Part shown: positions 1 to 9,944 of the stretch, in pieces | How the letters are laid out: every line of letters starts with the position of its first letter | How positions within the stretch are numbered: the stretch's first letter is position 1 | Assembly (NCBI RefSeq): GCF_002355395.1 | Contig: NZ_AP017315.1 | Location: forward strand, 1,116,001-1,180,000 | Length of the DNA stretch: 64,000 nucleotides | Source of the DNA: Microcella alkaliphila | GTDB taxonomy: Bacteria; Actinomycetota; Actinomycetes; Actinomycetales; Microbacteriaceae | Reading direction: 5' to 3' | Made by a program: the position numbers and the translations under genes | Notes under the pieces: model-generated | Database searches by the model: none | The model's input: only the letters and a program-made list of their open reading frames with translations | Told to the model about the DNA's origin: nothing

Positions 1-234
1 ACCGCCTCGCGCGCGATCGGCTACGCGCAGGCGCTCGACCAGCTCGCGGGCCGGTGCACCGAGCAGGAGGCGATCGCCGATACGGCCGCGCTGACGCGCC
101 GCTACGCGCGCCGCCAGGTCAGCTGGTTTCGTCGCGACGCGGCAACCCACTGGGTCGACGCCCTCGACGACGACGCTCGGGATGCTGCGCTCACCGCGCT
201 CGCCGATCGTTGCGTCGATAGCATGGCCGGGTGA
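1..234 (+). CDS. miaA: tRNA dimethylallyltransferase, C-terminal part
   Basis: Only the last 77 codons are present; the gene runs in from the left edge. The readable end ([10 protein letters not shown], then [15 protein letters not shown]) matches the C-terminal helices of MiaA, which adds a dimethylallyl group to A37 of tRNAs reading codons that begin with U. The R-Y-A-R-R-Q and W-F-R-R-D stretches are the conserved tRNA-contacting part of the family. The stop overlaps the GTG start of dapF by four bases (GTGA), so the two are translationally coupled. Catalytic residues lie outside the window. Confidence 0.9.
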   Translation, partial: TASRAIGYAQALDQLAGRCTEQEAIADTAALTRRYARRQVSWFRRDAATHWVDALDDDARDAALTALADRCVDSMAG

Positions 235-1109
235 CCGACACGCTCCTCATCACCAAGGGCCACGGAACCGGCAACGACTTCGTGCTCTTCGCCGACCCCG
301 ACGGGGAGGTCGTGCTGTCTGAGGCCCAGCGGGCCGCGATTGCGGATCGCCACTTCGGCGTCGGCGGCGACGGTGTGATCCGCGCAGTGCGTTCGGCGAG
401 CATCCCCGAGGGGGCAGCCATCCTCGCCGATGAGCCGGAGGCGGAGTGGTTCATGGACTACGCGAACGCCGACGGCGGCGTCGCCGAGATGTGCGGCAAC
501 GGCATTCGCGTGTTCGTGCACTACCTCATCGAGCGCGGCTTTCTCGATCTGGCGCCCGGTCACTCCGTTCCGATCGGCACGCGCGCGGGCGTGCGCGATG
601 TGCACCGCCTCGCCGACGGGTTCGCGGTCGACCTCGGCCGCTGGCGGCTGACGGGGGAGGAGCCGCTCGTGCGGGCCCGCGACCTGCCCGTCGCTCGCCC
701 AGGGCTCGGCATCGACCTCGGGAACCCGCACGTCGTGGTCGCCGTCGCAGGCGACGACGAGCTAGCCGGCATTGATCTGTCGGTCGTGCCGCAGCTCGAC
801 CCGGTGCAGGAAGCGGGCGCCAACGTCGAGTTCGTGGTGCCGGCCGACCCGCTGGTGCGCGACGGTATCGGCCGCATCCGGATGCGCGTTCACGAGCGCG
901 GTAGCGGCGAGACGCTGTCGTGCGGCACCGGGGCGGCCGCCGCAGCCCTCGCGGTGCGGCACTGGGCGGGGGCTGGATCGCCGAACGAGTGGCGCGTGGA
1001 GGTGCCGGGCGGCACGCTCGGGGTTCGGATGTTCGCCGCTGAGGATGGCGAGCACGTGGCCCTGAGCGGACCTGCGGCACTGGTCTTCGACGGCGAACTC
1101 ACCGTCTAG
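231..1109 (+). CDS. dapF: diaminopimelate epimerase
   Basis: The protein is 292 residues and interconverts LL- and meso-diaminopimelate for lysine and peptidoglycan synthesis. Both catalytic cysteines are visible: Cys88 in M-C-G-N-G-I-R and Cys231 in S-C-G-T-G-A. The N-terminal K-G-H-G-T-G-N-D-F motif and the G-N-P-H-V-V motif are also typical. Length is normal for actinobacterial DapF. It starts with GTG inside the stop of miaA, an arrangement common in actinobacteria, and ends ten bases before a convergent gene. Confidence 0.95.
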   Translation: MTDTLLITKGHGTGNDFVLFADPDGEVVLSEAQRAAIADRHFGVGGDGVIRAVRSASIPEGAAILADEPEAEWFMDYANADGGVAEMCGNGIRVFVHYLIERGFLDLAPGHSVPIGTRAGVRDVHRLADGFAVDLGRWRLTGEEPLVRARDLPVARPGLGIDLGNPHVVVAVAGDDELAGIDLSVVPQLDPVQEAGANVEFVVPADPLVRDGIGRIRMRVHERGSGETLSCGTGAAAAALAVRHWAGAGSPNEWRVEVPGGTLGVRMFAAEDGEHVALSGPAALVFDGELTV

Positions 1110-1119
1110 CGGCGAAGAA

Positions 1120-1764
1120 CTACCCGCGCTGCACCCGAATGGGGCCGGTGAGCCCTGAGCGGTTCCGTGCCCGCAGCACGCGATACCCCTTATTGGTTGC
1201 CGCGCGCGTCACCTGCAGCTCGCCGGCGTACTGGCTCTCCATCCAGCGTTGCAGCGAGTCGGAGCCCAGGTTGCGGGCGACGACCAGCCAGGCGTCGCTG
1301 CCATCGTCGAGTCGCGGCAGCCACGCATCCAGCAGCCCATGCAGTTCACCCTTGCCGATGCGAATCGGCGGGTTCGACCAGATCGTCGTGAACCGTATCT
1401 CGCTCGGCACCTCGTCGGGCGCGGCGACCGTCACGTTGTCGAGCCCCAGTCGCTCGGCGTTCATCCGCGTTAGCTCGCGGGCGCGCTCGTTGACGTCGAC
1501 CGCCCACACGCGGGCGCGCGGCGACTTCAACGCCAGCGTCAGCGCGATCGGGCCCCACCCGCAGCCGAGGTCAAGCAGGTCGCCGCCGGGCGCGGGTGCG
1601 GGAACGGATCCCAACAGCACCTGGGTTCCGGTGTCGATCGTCGACGGGCTGAACACTCCGCCCGCGGTGACCACGTCGACGGGCTGTCCGTCGAGCTGCA
1701 CCTGCAGGGTGCGGGGGGTGAAGTCTCCGGCCGGCTGAGCGCTGAAGTAGTGCTCCTGAGCCAT
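1120..1764 (-). CDS. RsmC-like class I SAM-dependent methyltransferase
   Basis: This 214-residue protein has one Rossmann methyltransferase domain. Motif I is D-L-G-C-G-W-G-P at residues 65-72, the acidic ribose-binding position is A-V-D at 88-90, and the N-P-P-I motif at 131-134 marks an amino-methylating MTS domain. Single-domain proteins of this type are related to the C-terminal half of RsmC, the 16S rRNA G1207 methyltransferase, so rRNA is the most likely substrate, but that is inference. The ATG is preceded on the minus strand by TAGATT and six bases, which fits leaderless transcription. It is divergent from hflX and convergent with dapF. Confidence 0.8.
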   Translation of the reverse strand: MAQEHYFSAQPAGDFTPRTLQVQLDGQPVDVVTAGGVFSPSTIDTGTQVLLGSVPAPAPGGDLLDLGCGWGPIALTLALKSPRARVWAVDVNERARELTRMNAERLGLDNVTVAAPDEVPSEIRFTTIWSNPPIRIGKGELHGLLDAWLPRLDDGSDAWLVVARNLGSDSLQRWMESQYAGELQVTRAATNKGYRVLRARNRSGLTGPIRVQRG

Positions 1765-1770
1765 GCAGTG

Positions 1771-1776
1771 AATCTA
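1771..1776 (-). promoter_or_regulatory. -10 box (TAGATT) of the RsmC-like gene
   Basis: TAGATT on the minus strand ends six bases before the ATG at 1764. This spacing puts transcription start at or next to the start codon, as at many other genes in this window. No strong -35 element is visible. Confidence 0.5.
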
Positions 1777-1803
1777 CCGAACGTGAGCACTATGCTGAAG
1801 CGA

Positions 1804-3390
1804 ATGATTTCCGACGGTGTGACGCCGGGCGACGACACCGCCCCCGGCACGAGCGAGGCTCCCGTCGACCACGGGGCCGACGCTGTTGCGCGCGTTCTCG
1901 CGAATGCCGACAGTGCCGCCCGCCGCGTCAGCATCCGCGAGGGGCGGGCCACGGCCCTGCAGCAGCAGAGCGACTACCTCGACGACCGGGATGGCGACCA
2001 ATTCGACCGGGAAGACCGCGCGGCGCTCAGGCGGGTGCGCGGCCTCTCGACAGAGCTTGATGACGTCACCGAGGTCGAGTACCGGCAGCTGCGTCTGGAG
2101 AACGTCGTGTTGATCGGCGTGTACTCCCACGGTTCGCTCGAGGACGCCGAAAACTCGCTGCGGGAGCTGGCTGCGCTCGCCGAGACCGCCGGCGCCGTCG
2201 TGCTCGACGGCCTGCTTCAGCGTCGCCCGCACCCCGACCCGAGCACGTATCTCGGCAAGGGCAAGGCGGCCGAGCTGGCGATGATTGTGGCCGAGCTGGG
2301 GGCCGACACGGTCGTCGCCGACACCGAGCTCGCGCCCAGCCAGCGCCGCGCCCTAGAAGACGTGGTGAAGGTAAAGGTCATCGACCGCACCGCCGTCATT
2401 CTCGACATCTTCAGCCAGCACGCGAAGAGCCGAGAGGGTAAGGCGCAGGTGGAACTCGCGCAGCTCGAGTACCTGCTTCCGCGCTTGCGCGGGTGGGGTG
2501 ACTCGATGTCACGCCAGGCCGGTGGCCAGGTGGGCGCCGGGGGCGCCGGTATGGGCTCGCGTGGTCCCGGTGAGACGAAGATCGAACTCGACCGTCGGCG
2601 CATCAACACGCGCATGGCGAAGCTGCGGCGCCAGATCAAGGGCTTTGCTCCGGCCCGGGCGGCCAAGCGCGCGAATCGAGACCGGTACTCGGTGCCGAGC
2701 GTCGCGATCGCCGGCTACACGAACGCGGGCAAGTCGAGTCTGTTGAACCGCATTACGCGGGCAGGCGTCCTCGTCGAGAACGCCCTCTTCGCGACCCTCG
2801 ACGCGACGGTGCGCAAATCGTCCACGCCGGACGGCCGCCCGTTCACCCTCGTCGACACGGTGGGCTTCGTGCGCAACCTTCCGCACCAGCTGGTCGAGGC
2901 GTTCCGCTCGACCCTGGAAGAGGTGGGCGAGGCTGACGTGATCGTCCACGTGGTCGACGGCGCGCATCCCGACCCGGCGGCGCAGTTGGCGACCGTCCGC
3001 GACGTGATCGGCAGCGTTGACGCTCGCGACATTCCCGAGATCGTGGCGTTCAACAAGAGCGACCTCATCGACGAGGATGCGCGACTGCTGCTGCGCGGTC
3101 TCGAACCCACGGCGGTCTTTGTTTCCGCCAAGACGGGTGAGGGCATCGACGAGTTGCGCGCCCGCATCGGCGAGGTGTTGCCCGACCCCGACGTCGAGGT
3201 CGTCGTCGTGGTGCCCTACGACCGGGGCGAGCTCGTTGCACTGCTGCACGAGCGCGGCCGCATCCTGTCGACCGAGTACGAGGAGGGCGGCACCCGCGTG
3301 CACGCCTTCGTGTCGCCTCAGCACGAGGCGCACCTTGCCGAGTTTGTGGTCGCGGACGCGACCGCTTCTTCGGCGCCGAACGGTTCTTAG
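1804..3390 (+). CDS. hflX: ribosome-associated GTPase HflX
   Basis: HflX binds the 50S subunit and splits stalled or stress-arrested 70S ribosomes. The N-terminal HflX domain includes the glycine-rich region around [10 protein letters not shown] and G-S-R-G-P-G-E-T-K. The GTPase domain has G1 G-Y-T-N-A-G-K-S-S (about residues 304-312), G3 D-T-V-G-F and G4 N-K-S-D. I chose the ATG at 1804 (528 residues) because TATGCT at 1791-1796 ends seven bases upstream, the leaderless pattern of this genome. An in-frame ATG at 1792 and GTG at 1750 are alternatives; the GTG would overlap the divergent gene. The first 60 residues are low-complexity and acidic. Confidence 0.92.
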   Translation: MISDGVTPGDDTAPGTSEAPVDHGADAVARVLANADSAARRVSIREGRATALQQQSDYLDDRDGDQFDREDRAALRRVRGLSTELDDVTEVEYRQLRLENVVLIGVYSHGSLEDAENSLRELAALAETAGAVVLDGLLQRRPHPDPSTYLGKGKAAELAMIVAELGADTVVADTELAPSQRRALEDVVKVKVIDRTAVILDIFSQHAKSREGKAQVELAQLEYLLPRLRGWGDSMSRQAGGQVGAGGAGMGSRGPGETKIELDRRRINTRMAKLRRQIKGFAPARAAKRANRDRYSVPSVAIAGYTNAGKSSLLNRITRAGVLVENALFATLDATVRKSSTPDGRPFTLVDTVGFVRNLPHQLVEAFRSTLEEVGEADVIVHVVDGAHPDPAAQLATVRDVIGSVDARDIPEIVAFNKSDLIDEDARLLLRGLEPTAVFVSAKTGEGIDELRARIGEVLPDPDVEVVVVVPYDRGELVALLHERGRILSTEYEEGGTRVHAFVSPQHEAHLAEFVVADATASSAPNGS

Positions 3391-4064
3391 ACCGAGCGCA
3401 ACACCGCGACGACCTTGCCGAGCACCTCGGCGTGGTCGCCGAGGATCGGTTCGTACGCCGTGTTGCGGGGCAACAGCCACGTGTGACCGTCTCGCTGACG
3501 GAACACCTTGACCGTGGCCTCGCCGTCGAGCATCGCCGCGACGATCTCGCCGTTCTCTGCCGTTTGCTGGCGTCGTACGACGACGAGGTCGCCATCGCAG
3601 ATGGCGGCGTCGATCATCGAGTCTCCGACGACGGTCAGCATGAACAGTTCGCCGTTGCCCACGAGCGTGCGGGGGAGTGGCACGACCTCTTCGACCATCT
3701 GATCGGCCGTGATCGGGATGCCCGCCGCGATGCGACCGACGAGAGGCACCATGGCCGCATCGGCAACCTGGGGAGCATCGGGATCGGGATGCTCGGACGC
3801 GGACGGCTCGAGGTCGATGAGAACCTCCATCGCTCGCGGCCGATTGGGGTCGCGCCGCAGGTAGCCGCTCAGTTCGAGCTGCCCCAGCTGGTGCGCGACG
3901 CTCGAGAGCGACGACAGGCCGACGGCCTCGCCGATCTCACGCATGCTCGGCGGGTAGCCGCGCTGGGCGATTGACGCCTGGATCGCTCGCAGGATTGCCT
4001 GCTGCTTGTCGCTCAGCGTGGTGCGGCGACGGGTGCCGCTGCTGCTCGCGGTGCTTTCAGCCAT
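3387..4064 (-). CDS. lexA: SOS repressor LexA
   Basis: LexA represses DNA-damage genes and cleaves itself on activated RecA filaments. In its 225 residues one sees the winged-helix N-terminus ([10 protein letters not shown] at 17-26, P-S-M-R-E-I-G-E-A at 39-47), the Ala114-Gly115 cleavage site in R-I-A-A-G-I-P, and the catalytic dyad Ser149 (G-D-S-M) and Lys186 (T-V-K-V-F). The last four bases overlap the end of hflX. Its promoter carries an SOS box at the -35 position, so autoregulation is expected. The divergent LysM gene shares the control region. Confidence 0.96.
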   Translation of the reverse strand: MAESTASSSGTRRRTTLSDKQQAILRAIQASIAQRGYPPSMREIGEAVGLSSLSSVAHQLGQLELSGYLRRDPNRPRAMEVLIDLEPSASEHPDPDAPQVADAAMVPLVGRIAAGIPITADQMVEEVVPLPRTLVGNGELFMLTVVGDSMIDAAICDGDLVVVRRQQTAENGEIVAAMLDGEATVKVFRQRDGHTWLLPRNTAYEPILGDHAEVLGKVVAVLRSV

Positions 4065-4139
4065 GGGGTTCCCTCGCTCGTCGTGGGCCGCCGCGTGGGC
4101 GATGTCGGTGGTCGATGGTCGACTGTCCGTGGTGTCGAA

Positions 4140-4168
4140 ACTCTATCCAGCAACTCCGTCGCAATCAA
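4140..4168 (-). promoter_or_regulatory. lexA promoter
   Basis: On the minus strand TTGATT (complement of 4163-4168) and TAGAGT (complement of 4140-4145) are separated by exactly 17 bases. The -35 hexamer overlaps the SOS box at 4165-4180, so LexA bound there would block RNA polymerase. The leader to the ATG is about 70 bases. Confidence 0.65.
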
Positions 4169-4180
4169 ACATCTGTTCGA
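4165..4180. promoter_or_regulatory. SOS box 1 (LexA operator)
   Basis: TCAAAC-ATCT-GTTCGA fits the TCGAAC-N4-GTTCGA palindrome of Gram-positive LexA with one mismatch in the left arm. It overlaps the lexA -35 element. Confidence 0.8.
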
Positions 4181-4219
4181 GCGTGTCGGTGGTTCCGGTC
4201 ACAATTTCGGCAGAAACAC

Positions 4220-4235
4220 TTGAACTCGCGTTCGA
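4220..4235. promoter_or_regulatory. SOS box 2 (LexA operator)
   Basis: TTGAAC-TCGC-GTTCGA matches the LexA palindrome with one mismatch. It directly abuts SOS box 3. Confidence 0.8.
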
Positions 4236-4248
4236 TCGAATGTATGTT
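4220..4248 (+). promoter_or_regulatory. promoter of the LysM SOS gene
   Basis: TTGAAC at 4220-4225 and TATGTT at 4243-4248 are separated by 17 bases. The -35 hexamer is the left arm of SOS box 2 and the -10 hexamer lies in SOS box 3, so the core promoter is covered by two adjacent LexA sites. Confidence 0.65.
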
Positions 4249-4251
4249 CGG
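4236..4251. promoter_or_regulatory. SOS box 3 (LexA operator)
   Basis: TCGAAT-GTAT-GTTCGG matches the LexA palindrome with two outer mismatches. It directly follows box 2, so two LexA dimers could sit side by side over the LysM promoter. Confidence 0.7.
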
Positions 4252-4347
4252 AACACGGGTTCGCATCGCCCCTCCCGGCCGAGGGGCGATGCACCTCCGG
4301 CGGGCCCCCGCCGCCGGAGGCCCGATCCCTGACACGAGGAGCCCACG

Positions 4348-4722
4348 ATGACCACGATCGACGCAGGTGCGTTCCCCACCATCGTTCGCAGCGCTGACGC
4401 CTCGTCCGCTCCCGTCGCCACGCGGTTGCGTCTGACGCGGCGCGGTCGCGCCGTCATTACGACGCTGGTCACCGCGCCGATCGTCGCTCTCGTCGTGGCG
4501 CTCGCCCTCTCCGGCGGCGAGGCGACCGCAACCTCCGGCGACGTAGTGCTGCCCGTCGTGACCGTCGAGGCCGGTCAGACTCTGTGGCAGCTTGCCGGGT
4601 CCGTGGCACCCGGCGCCAACCCCGCCGACCTGGTTGCCGACATCATCACCCTGAATGGGCTCGACTCGGCGGCGGTCATGCCGGGTCAGACGCTGCTGCT
4701 CCCCGAGCGTTACCTCGACTAA
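4348..4722 (+). CDS. SOS-induced LysM membrane protein, probable cell-division suppressor
   Basis: The protein has 124 residues. A cytoplasmic N-terminus of about 30 residues ending in R-L-R-L-T-R-R-G-R is followed by one membrane segment (about 37-58) and an external LysM domain (about 70-120: V-E-A-G-Q-T-L-W, ending M-P-G-Q-T-L-L-L-P). Small LysM membrane proteins divergent from lexA are known as YneA in Bacillus and Rv2719c/ChiZ in Mycobacterium, which delay septation during the SOS response. The same role is inferred here from position, architecture and the two LexA boxes on its promoter. An ACGAGGAGC ribosome-binding site precedes the ATG. Confidence 0.8.
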   Translation: MTTIDAGAFPTIVRSADASSAPVATRLRLTRRGRAVITTLVTAPIVALVVALALSGGEATATSGDVVLPVVTVEAGQTLWQLAGSVAPGANPADLVADIITLNGLDSAAVMPGQTLLLPERYLD

Positions 4723-4729
4723 GCCGCCC

Positions 4730-4735
4730 TACGAT
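4730..4735 (+). promoter_or_regulatory. -10 box (TACGAT) of hisC
   Basis: TACGAT ends six bases before the GTG at 4742. There is no ribosome-binding site between them, which fits a leaderless mRNA and decides the hisC start. Confidence 0.55.
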
Positions 4736-4741
4736 GGGCAC

Positions 4742-5833
4742 GTGACTCGGCTCGAGGACCTGCCTATCCGCGACGACCTGCGCGGGGCGACACCATACGG
4801 TGCCCCCCAGCGGCCCGTCCGCATTCAACTCAACGTCAACGAGAATACGCATCCCGTGCCCGAGGCGGTCGTCGCCCACGTGACGGCGGCCGTCGAGCGC
4901 GCCGTTCGCGGCGTCAACCGCTACCCCGACCGTGAGTTCACGGAGCTTCGCGAGCACCTCGCCTCCTACCTGAGTGCTGCGGAGCCGGCCGATCCGGTCA
5001 CGCCCGACCAGGTATGGGCGGCCAATGGCTCGAACGAGGTCATCCAGCACATGCTGCAAGCGTTCGGGGGCCCGGGTCGCCGAATTCTTGGTTTCCCGCC
5101 CACGTACTCGATGCACTCGATCATCGCGGCCGGCACTGGAACGGAGTGGATCACGGCCGAGCGCGACGCTGACTTCCGAATCAGCCCCGAGACGGTGCGG
5201 TCTGCGATCGAGCGAGCACAGCCCGACATTGTCGTGCTGTGTGCCCCCAATAACCCGACGGGCACCCCCCTCGGGCTTGAGACCGTTGAGGCCGCCTACG
5301 CCGCGACGACCGGCATCCTGCTTGTTGATGAGGCGTACGCCGAATTCATGCCCGATGGACACCGTTCGGCGCTGTCCCTGCTGCCGGGCCGCCCCCGCCT
5401 GGCCGTGTCCCGCACGATGAGTAAGGCGTTCGCATTCGCGGGAGCGCGCCTGGGCTACCTCGCCGCCGATCCCGCCCTGATCGACGCCCTGCGGCTCGTG
5501 CGGTTGCCGTACCACCTGTCGGCGATCACGCAGGCGGCGGCGGTCGCCGCCCTGCAGCAGGCACCGACGATGCTCGCGACGGTCGACGCGATTCGCACCC
5601 AGCGAGACCGACTGCTGGCCGAGCTGCCCGCACTCGGCTACGCCCCGCACGACAGCTGGGCGAATTTCGTGCTGTTCGGCGGCGTCGACGATCCGGCCGC
5701 GACGTTCCACTACCTGCTCGAGCGCGACATCCTTATCCGCGATGTCGGGCTCGCCGGCCACCTGCGGGTCACCGCCGGCACCGAGGCCGAGACCAGTGAG
5801 TTCCTCGACGTGCTCGGTAGGATGCCCAGGTGA
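4742..5833 (+). CDS. hisC: histidinol-phosphate aminotransferase
   Basis: HisC transaminates imidazole-acetol phosphate to histidinol phosphate using pyridoxal phosphate. The 363-residue protein is a fold-type I aminotransferase: N-V-N-E-N near the N-terminus, A-A-N-G-S-N-E phosphate-binding turn (93-99), A-P-N-N-P-T-G-T (168-175), D-E-A-Y-A (196-200) and the PLP lysine Lys228 in S-R-T-M-S-K-A-F. A longer frame reaches back to 4655, but it would overlap the LysM gene. The GTG at 4742 has a correctly placed -10 box. The stop overlaps hisB by four bases. Confidence 0.93.
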   Translation: MTRLEDLPIRDDLRGATPYGAPQRPVRIQLNVNENTHPVPEAVVAHVTAAVERAVRGVNRYPDREFTELREHLASYLSAAEPADPVTPDQVWAANGSNEVIQHMLQAFGGPGRRILGFPPTYSMHSIIAAGTGTEWITAERDADFRISPETVRSAIERAQPDIVVLCAPNNPTGTPLGLETVEAAYAATTGILLVDEAYAEFMPDGHRSALSLLPGRPRLAVSRTMSKAFAFAGARLGYLAADPALIDALRLVRLPYHLSAITQAAAVAALQQAPTMLATVDAIRTQRDRLLAELPALGYAPHDSWANFVLFGGVDDPAATFHYLLERDILIRDVGLAGHLRVTAGTEAETSEFLDVLGRMPR

Positions 5834-6435
5834 CCAGCCCCCGCACCGCCGACCTTCGCCGCGAGACGAGCGAGTCGAGCATCCGCCTGTCCCTCAATCT
5901 CGACGGCACGGGCCGTTCCTCGATCGACACGACGGTGCCGTTCTTCAACCACATGTTGACGGCTTTTGCGAAGCACGCCCTCGTCGACCTCGAGGTGTCC
6001 GCCCACGGCGACACGGACATCGACGTACACCACACGGTCGAAGACACGGGAATCGTGCTCGGCCAGGCCATCGCGAGAGCGCTCGGCGACAAGTCGGGCA
6101 TCGCCCGCTTCGGCGACGCCCACGTGCCGCTCGATGAGGCGCTCGCGCGCGCCGTAGTCGACGTCTCGGGGCGCCCCTACCTCGTTCACTCGGGCGAGCC
6201 CGAGGGCTTCGAGCACCACCTCATCGGCGGCCACTTCACCGGTTCCATGGTGCGCCACGTGTTCGAAGCGATCACGTTCCACGCGGGCCTGTCGGTGCAC
6301 CTCACCGTGCTCGCGGGTCGCGACCCGCACCACATCGCCGAGGCGCAGTTCAAGGCCTTCGCTCGCGCGTTTCGGAAGGCCGTGGAGCCAGACGCACGCG
6401 TGTCGGGCATCCCGTCGACCAAGGGTGCGCTCTGA
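5830..6435 (+). CDS. hisB: imidazoleglycerol-phosphate dehydratase
   Basis: This is the monofunctional 201-residue dehydratase (no histidinol-phosphatase domain) that forms imidazole-acetol phosphate. The metal-binding histidine clusters are visible in [22 protein letters not shown] and [13 protein letters not shown]. The GTG start overlaps the hisC stop (GTGA), so the pair is coupled. Confidence 0.95.
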   Translation: MTSPRTADLRRETSESSIRLSLNLDGTGRSSIDTTVPFFNHMLTAFAKHALVDLEVSAHGDTDIDVHHTVEDTGIVLGQAIARALGDKSGIARFGDAHVPLDEALARAVVDVSGRPYLVHSGEPEGFEHHLIGGHFTGSMVRHVFEAITFHAGLSVHLTVLAGRDPHHIAEAQFKAFARAFRKAVEPDARVSGIPSTKGAL

Positions 6436-6437
6436 AC

Positions 6438-7079
6438 GTGTCCGGCGCCGCGCCCACCGTCGCGCTGCTCGACTACGGCTCGGGCAACGTGCACTCGGCG
6501 GCGAAGGCGATGGAGGCGGCCGGCGCACGCGTGCGCCTCACGGCAGATCGCTCTGCAGTCATGGCGGCTGACGGCCTTCTCGTCCCGGGTGTGGGCGCCT
6601 TTCACGCCGTCATGACGGCCCTGAAGGCCGTGCGCGGCAACGAGCTCATCGATCGGCGACTCGCGGGCGGGCTACCGGTTCTCGGCATCTGTGTCGGCAT
6701 GCAGATCATGTTCGACCGCGGCGTCGAGCGCGGCACGACGTCGGAGGGGCTCGGCGAGTGGCCAGGCACGGTGCGTGAACTGACCGCGCCGGTTTTGCCG
6801 CACATGGGGTGGAGCCCGATCGACGCGCCCGCTGAGTCGCGGCTGTTCGCGGGCCTGCACGACGAACGCTTTTACTTTGTGCACTCGTACGCGGCAACGG
6901 AATGGACGCTCGAGGTGACGAATCCGGCGATCACCGCCCCGTCGGTGACGTGGGCTGAGCACGGCGAGCGCTTCGTCGCGGCGGTCGAGAACGGCCCGCT
7001 GGCGGCCACGCAATTCCACCCCGAGAAGTCGGGCGCGGCGGGTCTCGCCCTCCTGCGCAACTGGGTGCAGTCGCTCTAG
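6438..7079 (+). CDS. hisH: imidazole glycerol phosphate synthase, glutaminase subunit
   Basis: HisH releases ammonia from glutamine for HisF. The class I amidotransferase triad is seen: Cys85 in G-I-C-V-G-M-Q, His194 and Glu196 in Q-F-H-P-E-K-S. The protein is 213 residues with a GTG start two bases after the hisB stop. hisF is not in this window, so the partner subunit is encoded elsewhere. Confidence 0.95.
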   Translation: MSGAAPTVALLDYGSGNVHSAAKAMEAAGARVRLTADRSAVMAADGLLVPGVGAFHAVMTALKAVRGNELIDRRLAGGLPVLGICVGMQIMFDRGVERGTTSEGLGEWPGTVRELTAPVLPHMGWSPIDAPAESRLFAGLHDERFYFVHSYAATEWTLEVTNPAITAPSVTWAEHGERFVAAVENGPLAATQFHPEKSGAAGLALLRNWVQSL

Positions 7080-7106
7080 TTGTTTTTTGCCCCAGGGGAC
7101 GAGGGG

Positions 7107-7112
7107 TAGGCT
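7107..7112 (+). promoter_or_regulatory. possible -10 box (TAGGCT) of hisA
   Basis: TAGGCT lies in the 85-base gap before hisA, leaving a leader of about 45 bases with a GAGAAAG ribosome-binding site. The -35 region (T-rich, 7083-7089) is a poor match. A CCCCAGGGG palindrome lies between the two. This would allow hisA to be expressed separately from hisCBH. Confidence 0.35.
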
Positions 7113-7164
7113 CGTGTGCTGGCCGTGAGCCCCGATACGTTCGTACCCAGCGAGAAAGTTTCTG

Positions 7165-7914
7165 ATGAGCGAGTTCTCCCGCGTTCCCCACCTCACGTTG
7201 CTGCCGGCGGTCGACGTCGCCGACGGCAAGGCCGTTCGGCTCACCCAGGGTGAGGCGGGCACGGAGGAGAGTTTCGGTGATCCGATTGACGCGGCCCACG
7301 AGTGGGCTGACCAGGGTGCCGAGTGGATCCACCTCGTCGACCTCGATGCCGCCTTCGGCCGCGGCAGCAACCGCTCGATCATCAAGAAGGTCGTCAAGTC
7401 GACGCCCAAGCGCGTCAACATCGAGCTGTCCGGCGGCATTCGCGACGACGCGAGCCTCGAGGCCGCGCTCGCGACCGGCGCTAAGCGCATCAATCTCGGC
7501 ACGGCGGCGCTCGAGAACCCCGAGTGGGCCGCCCACGTGATCGCCGAATACGGCGAGGCGATTGCGGTCGGCCTCGACGTGCGCGGCACGACGCTCGCCG
7601 CCCGCGGCTGGACGGAAGAGGGCGGCGATCTGTGGAGCGTCCTGGAGCGCCTCGAAGAGGCGGGATGCGCGCGCTACGTCGTCACGGACGTGACGAAGGA
7701 CGGAACGCTGAAGGGGCCGAACCTCGACCTCCTGCGCGCCGTGATGGAGCGCACCCACCGCCCCGTCATCGCCTCCGGAGGCGTCGCAACCCTCGACGAC
7801 ATCGCCGCGCTGCGCGAGCTCGTGCCGCTCGGACTGGAGGGCGCGGTCGTCGGCAAGGCGCTGTACGCCGGGGCGTTCACGCTCCCTGAGGCGCTCGACG
7901 TCGCCGGACGCTGA
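7165..7914 (+). CDS. priA: phosphoribosyl isomerase A (HisA/PriA)
   Basis: This (beta-alpha)8 barrel of 249 residues isomerises ProFAR in histidine synthesis. The general acid/base residues Asp17 (L-P-A-V-D) and Asp175 (T-D-V-T-K-D-G-T) and the phosphate loops S-G-G-I-R and A-S-G-G-V-A are present. R147-G-W149 matches the Arg/Trp active-site positions of actinobacterial PriA, which also acts as TrpF on phosphoribosyl-anthranilate. Dual activity is therefore likely; confirming it depends on whether a separate trpF exists outside this window. Confidence 0.9.
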   Translation: MSEFSRVPHLTLLPAVDVADGKAVRLTQGEAGTEESFGDPIDAAHEWADQGAEWIHLVDLDAAFGRGSNRSIIKKVVKSTPKRVNIELSGGIRDDASLEAALATGAKRINLGTAALENPEWAAHVIAEYGEAIAVGLDVRGTTLAARGWTEEGGDLWSVLERLEEAGCARYVVTDVTKDGTLKGPNLDLLRAVMERTHRPVIASGGVATLDDIAALRELVPLGLEGAVVGKALYAGAFTLPEALDVAGR

Positions 7915-7918
7915 TCTC

Positions 7919-8683
7919 GTGGCGCTCGGTCCGACCGACTCGGCCGGCCAGCCCTGGAAGGGTCGGTCATTCGAACCGAACCCCAACGCCGCCGACGACG
8001 GCACCGCGCCCGCTGCGTTTCTCGAGGCGCACGCCGCGTTTCGCGCGGGCGAGGCGACCATCGTCGATCTCGTGGAGACCATCCGTCGCTGCCGCTTCCT
8101 GATTCCGCTGGTGGCGGTCGCGGGGGAGACGGGGGTGGGCCCCGACGGTCAGCTGGTCGACAAGTCGCAGGAGCTGTCGATCATCACGGTCGAGGGCCCC
8201 GATGGCCGCCCGGTGCTGCCGGTCTTCTCGTCGACCGCCGCGATGGCGGCATGGCGCGCTGACGCCCGACCCGTTCCGGCCGATGCGGTGCGAGTGGCGC
8301 TGGCCGCGGCATCCGAGAACACCGACCGCGTTGTGATCGATCCCCGGTCCGAGACGCTTGTCGTACTGCCGAGACCGGCGGTCTGGGCCGTCGCGCAGTC
8401 ACGGCCGTGGGCGCCCGCCGTGGACGACGACGACGTTGTGGAGGCGCTTTCGAGACCGGCGAACGAGCATCCTGTCATCTGGGCGGTGTCGGTCGTGCCC
8501 GGCGACCCGCGGGCGACCGGTGCGGGGCCCGAAGTGGTCGTGCGTGTGGCGCACGATCCGGATGCTCAGCCCGAGGAGGTGCGCGCCGCGCTGTCGGCGC
8601 TCGGGGCGGCGTGGGCGTCCGATCCCACCGTCGCCGAGCGCGTCGACTCCATCAGCATTCAGCCGATCGCCGCGCCGCGGTAG
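7919..8683 (+). CDS. SseB N-terminal domain protein
   Basis: The 254-residue protein belongs to the SseB family: a folded N-terminal part of about 130 residues (L-I-P-L-V-A-V-A, V-F-S-S-T-A-A-M-A-A-W, V-I-D-P-R-S-E-T) and a C-terminal part. No catalytic motif or export signal is seen, and the biochemical function is unknown. It starts with GTG four bases after priA, a placement I know from other actinobacteria, so it is probably cotranscribed with hisA. Confidence 0.75.
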   Translation: MALGPTDSAGQPWKGRSFEPNPNAADDGTAPAAFLEAHAAFRAGEATIVDLVETIRRCRFLIPLVAVAGETGVGPDGQLVDKSQELSIITVEGPDGRPVLPVFSSTAAMAAWRADARPVPADAVRVALAAASENTDRVVIDPRSETLVVLPRPAVWAVAQSRPWAPAVDDDDVVEALSRPANEHPVIWAVSVVPGDPRATGAGPEVVVRVAHDPDAQPEEVRAALSALGAAWASDPTVAERVDSISIQPIAAPR

Positions 8684-8714
8684 TCAGCGAACGTCGATCG
8701 TCAGAGGGCCGCGA

Positions 8715-9038
8715 TCAGGTGACCGGGCCGGTCCACTTCTCGCCCGGCCCCTTGCCGGGGGCGTCGGGGAAGGCGGAGGCCTCGCGGAAGGCGAGCTGTA
8801 CCGAACGCAGGCCGTCCCGCAGCGGTCGGGCGTGGTGGTCACCGAGTTCGGGGGCGGCGGCGGTGACGAGGCCGGCGAGCGCATTGATCAGCGACCGGGC
8901 CTCAGCGAGGTCGATCTCGTTCTCGCCGTTCTCCGACAGGCCGCACTTCACGGCGGCGGCGCTCAAGAGGTGAACGCACGCGGCGTTGATGATCTCAACG
9001 GCCGGCACCTCGGCGATGTCGCGGGCGGCGGTGTCCAT
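8715..9038 (-). CDS. DUF1844 domain protein
   Basis: This 107-residue protein is mostly helical with no membrane segment. The core A-A-C-V-H-L-L-S-A-A-A-V-K-C-G-L followed by D-L-A-E-A-R-S-L-I-N-A-L-A-G-L identifies DUF1844. It is divergent from infC, a conserved neighbourhood in actinobacteria. Function is unknown; a ribosome or translation link is suggested only by context. Confidence 0.8.
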   Translation of the reverse strand: MDTAARDIAEVPAVEIINAACVHLLSAAAVKCGLSENGENEIDLAEARSLINALAGLVTAAAPELGDHHARPLRDGLRSVQLAFREASAFPDAPGKGPGEKWTGPVT

Positions 9039-9289
9039 GATGACCTCGTTCTGCTATTCTTGGGCGGGCTCCGGGGCCATTTCCCCGGTACGAAAGTGGA
9101 GTTCGCTCCCACCCGCGCTTGACCGCACTTAGGTTACCGGGTCGCAATGCCTCCCTCGGCCAGGTCATTCTGCCGAGAGTTAGGGGCTACCGCGGCCGTG
9201 CGCGCCGTGGAAACGTCACTCCTCGATCGGGTCCACCAAGACCGTCTCGGCTGGGTTGCCAGCAGTTCTGACACGTTAGAGGAGTCGCC
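9039..9289 (+). promoter_or_regulatory. infC leader region with hairpins
   Basis: A 251-base gap separates the DUF1844 start from infC. A TATTCT -10-like box at 9055-9060 would give a leader of roughly 220 bases. The leader contains a stem CCGGGG/CCCCGG at 9071-9088 and a second stem GTGGAG/CTCCCAC with a TTCG loop just after it. Long structured leaders of infC-rpmI-rplT operons are known targets of L20 feedback; that mechanism is only a possibility here. There is no tRNA or other gene in the gap. Confidence 0.4.
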
Positions 9290-9880
<591 letters not shown>

Positions 9881-9944
9881 TCACCGCCCCACATCTGACC
9901 GCCCGCGAGGGCGCGTGCAGCACCCGCAACGAAACGAGGAAGAG

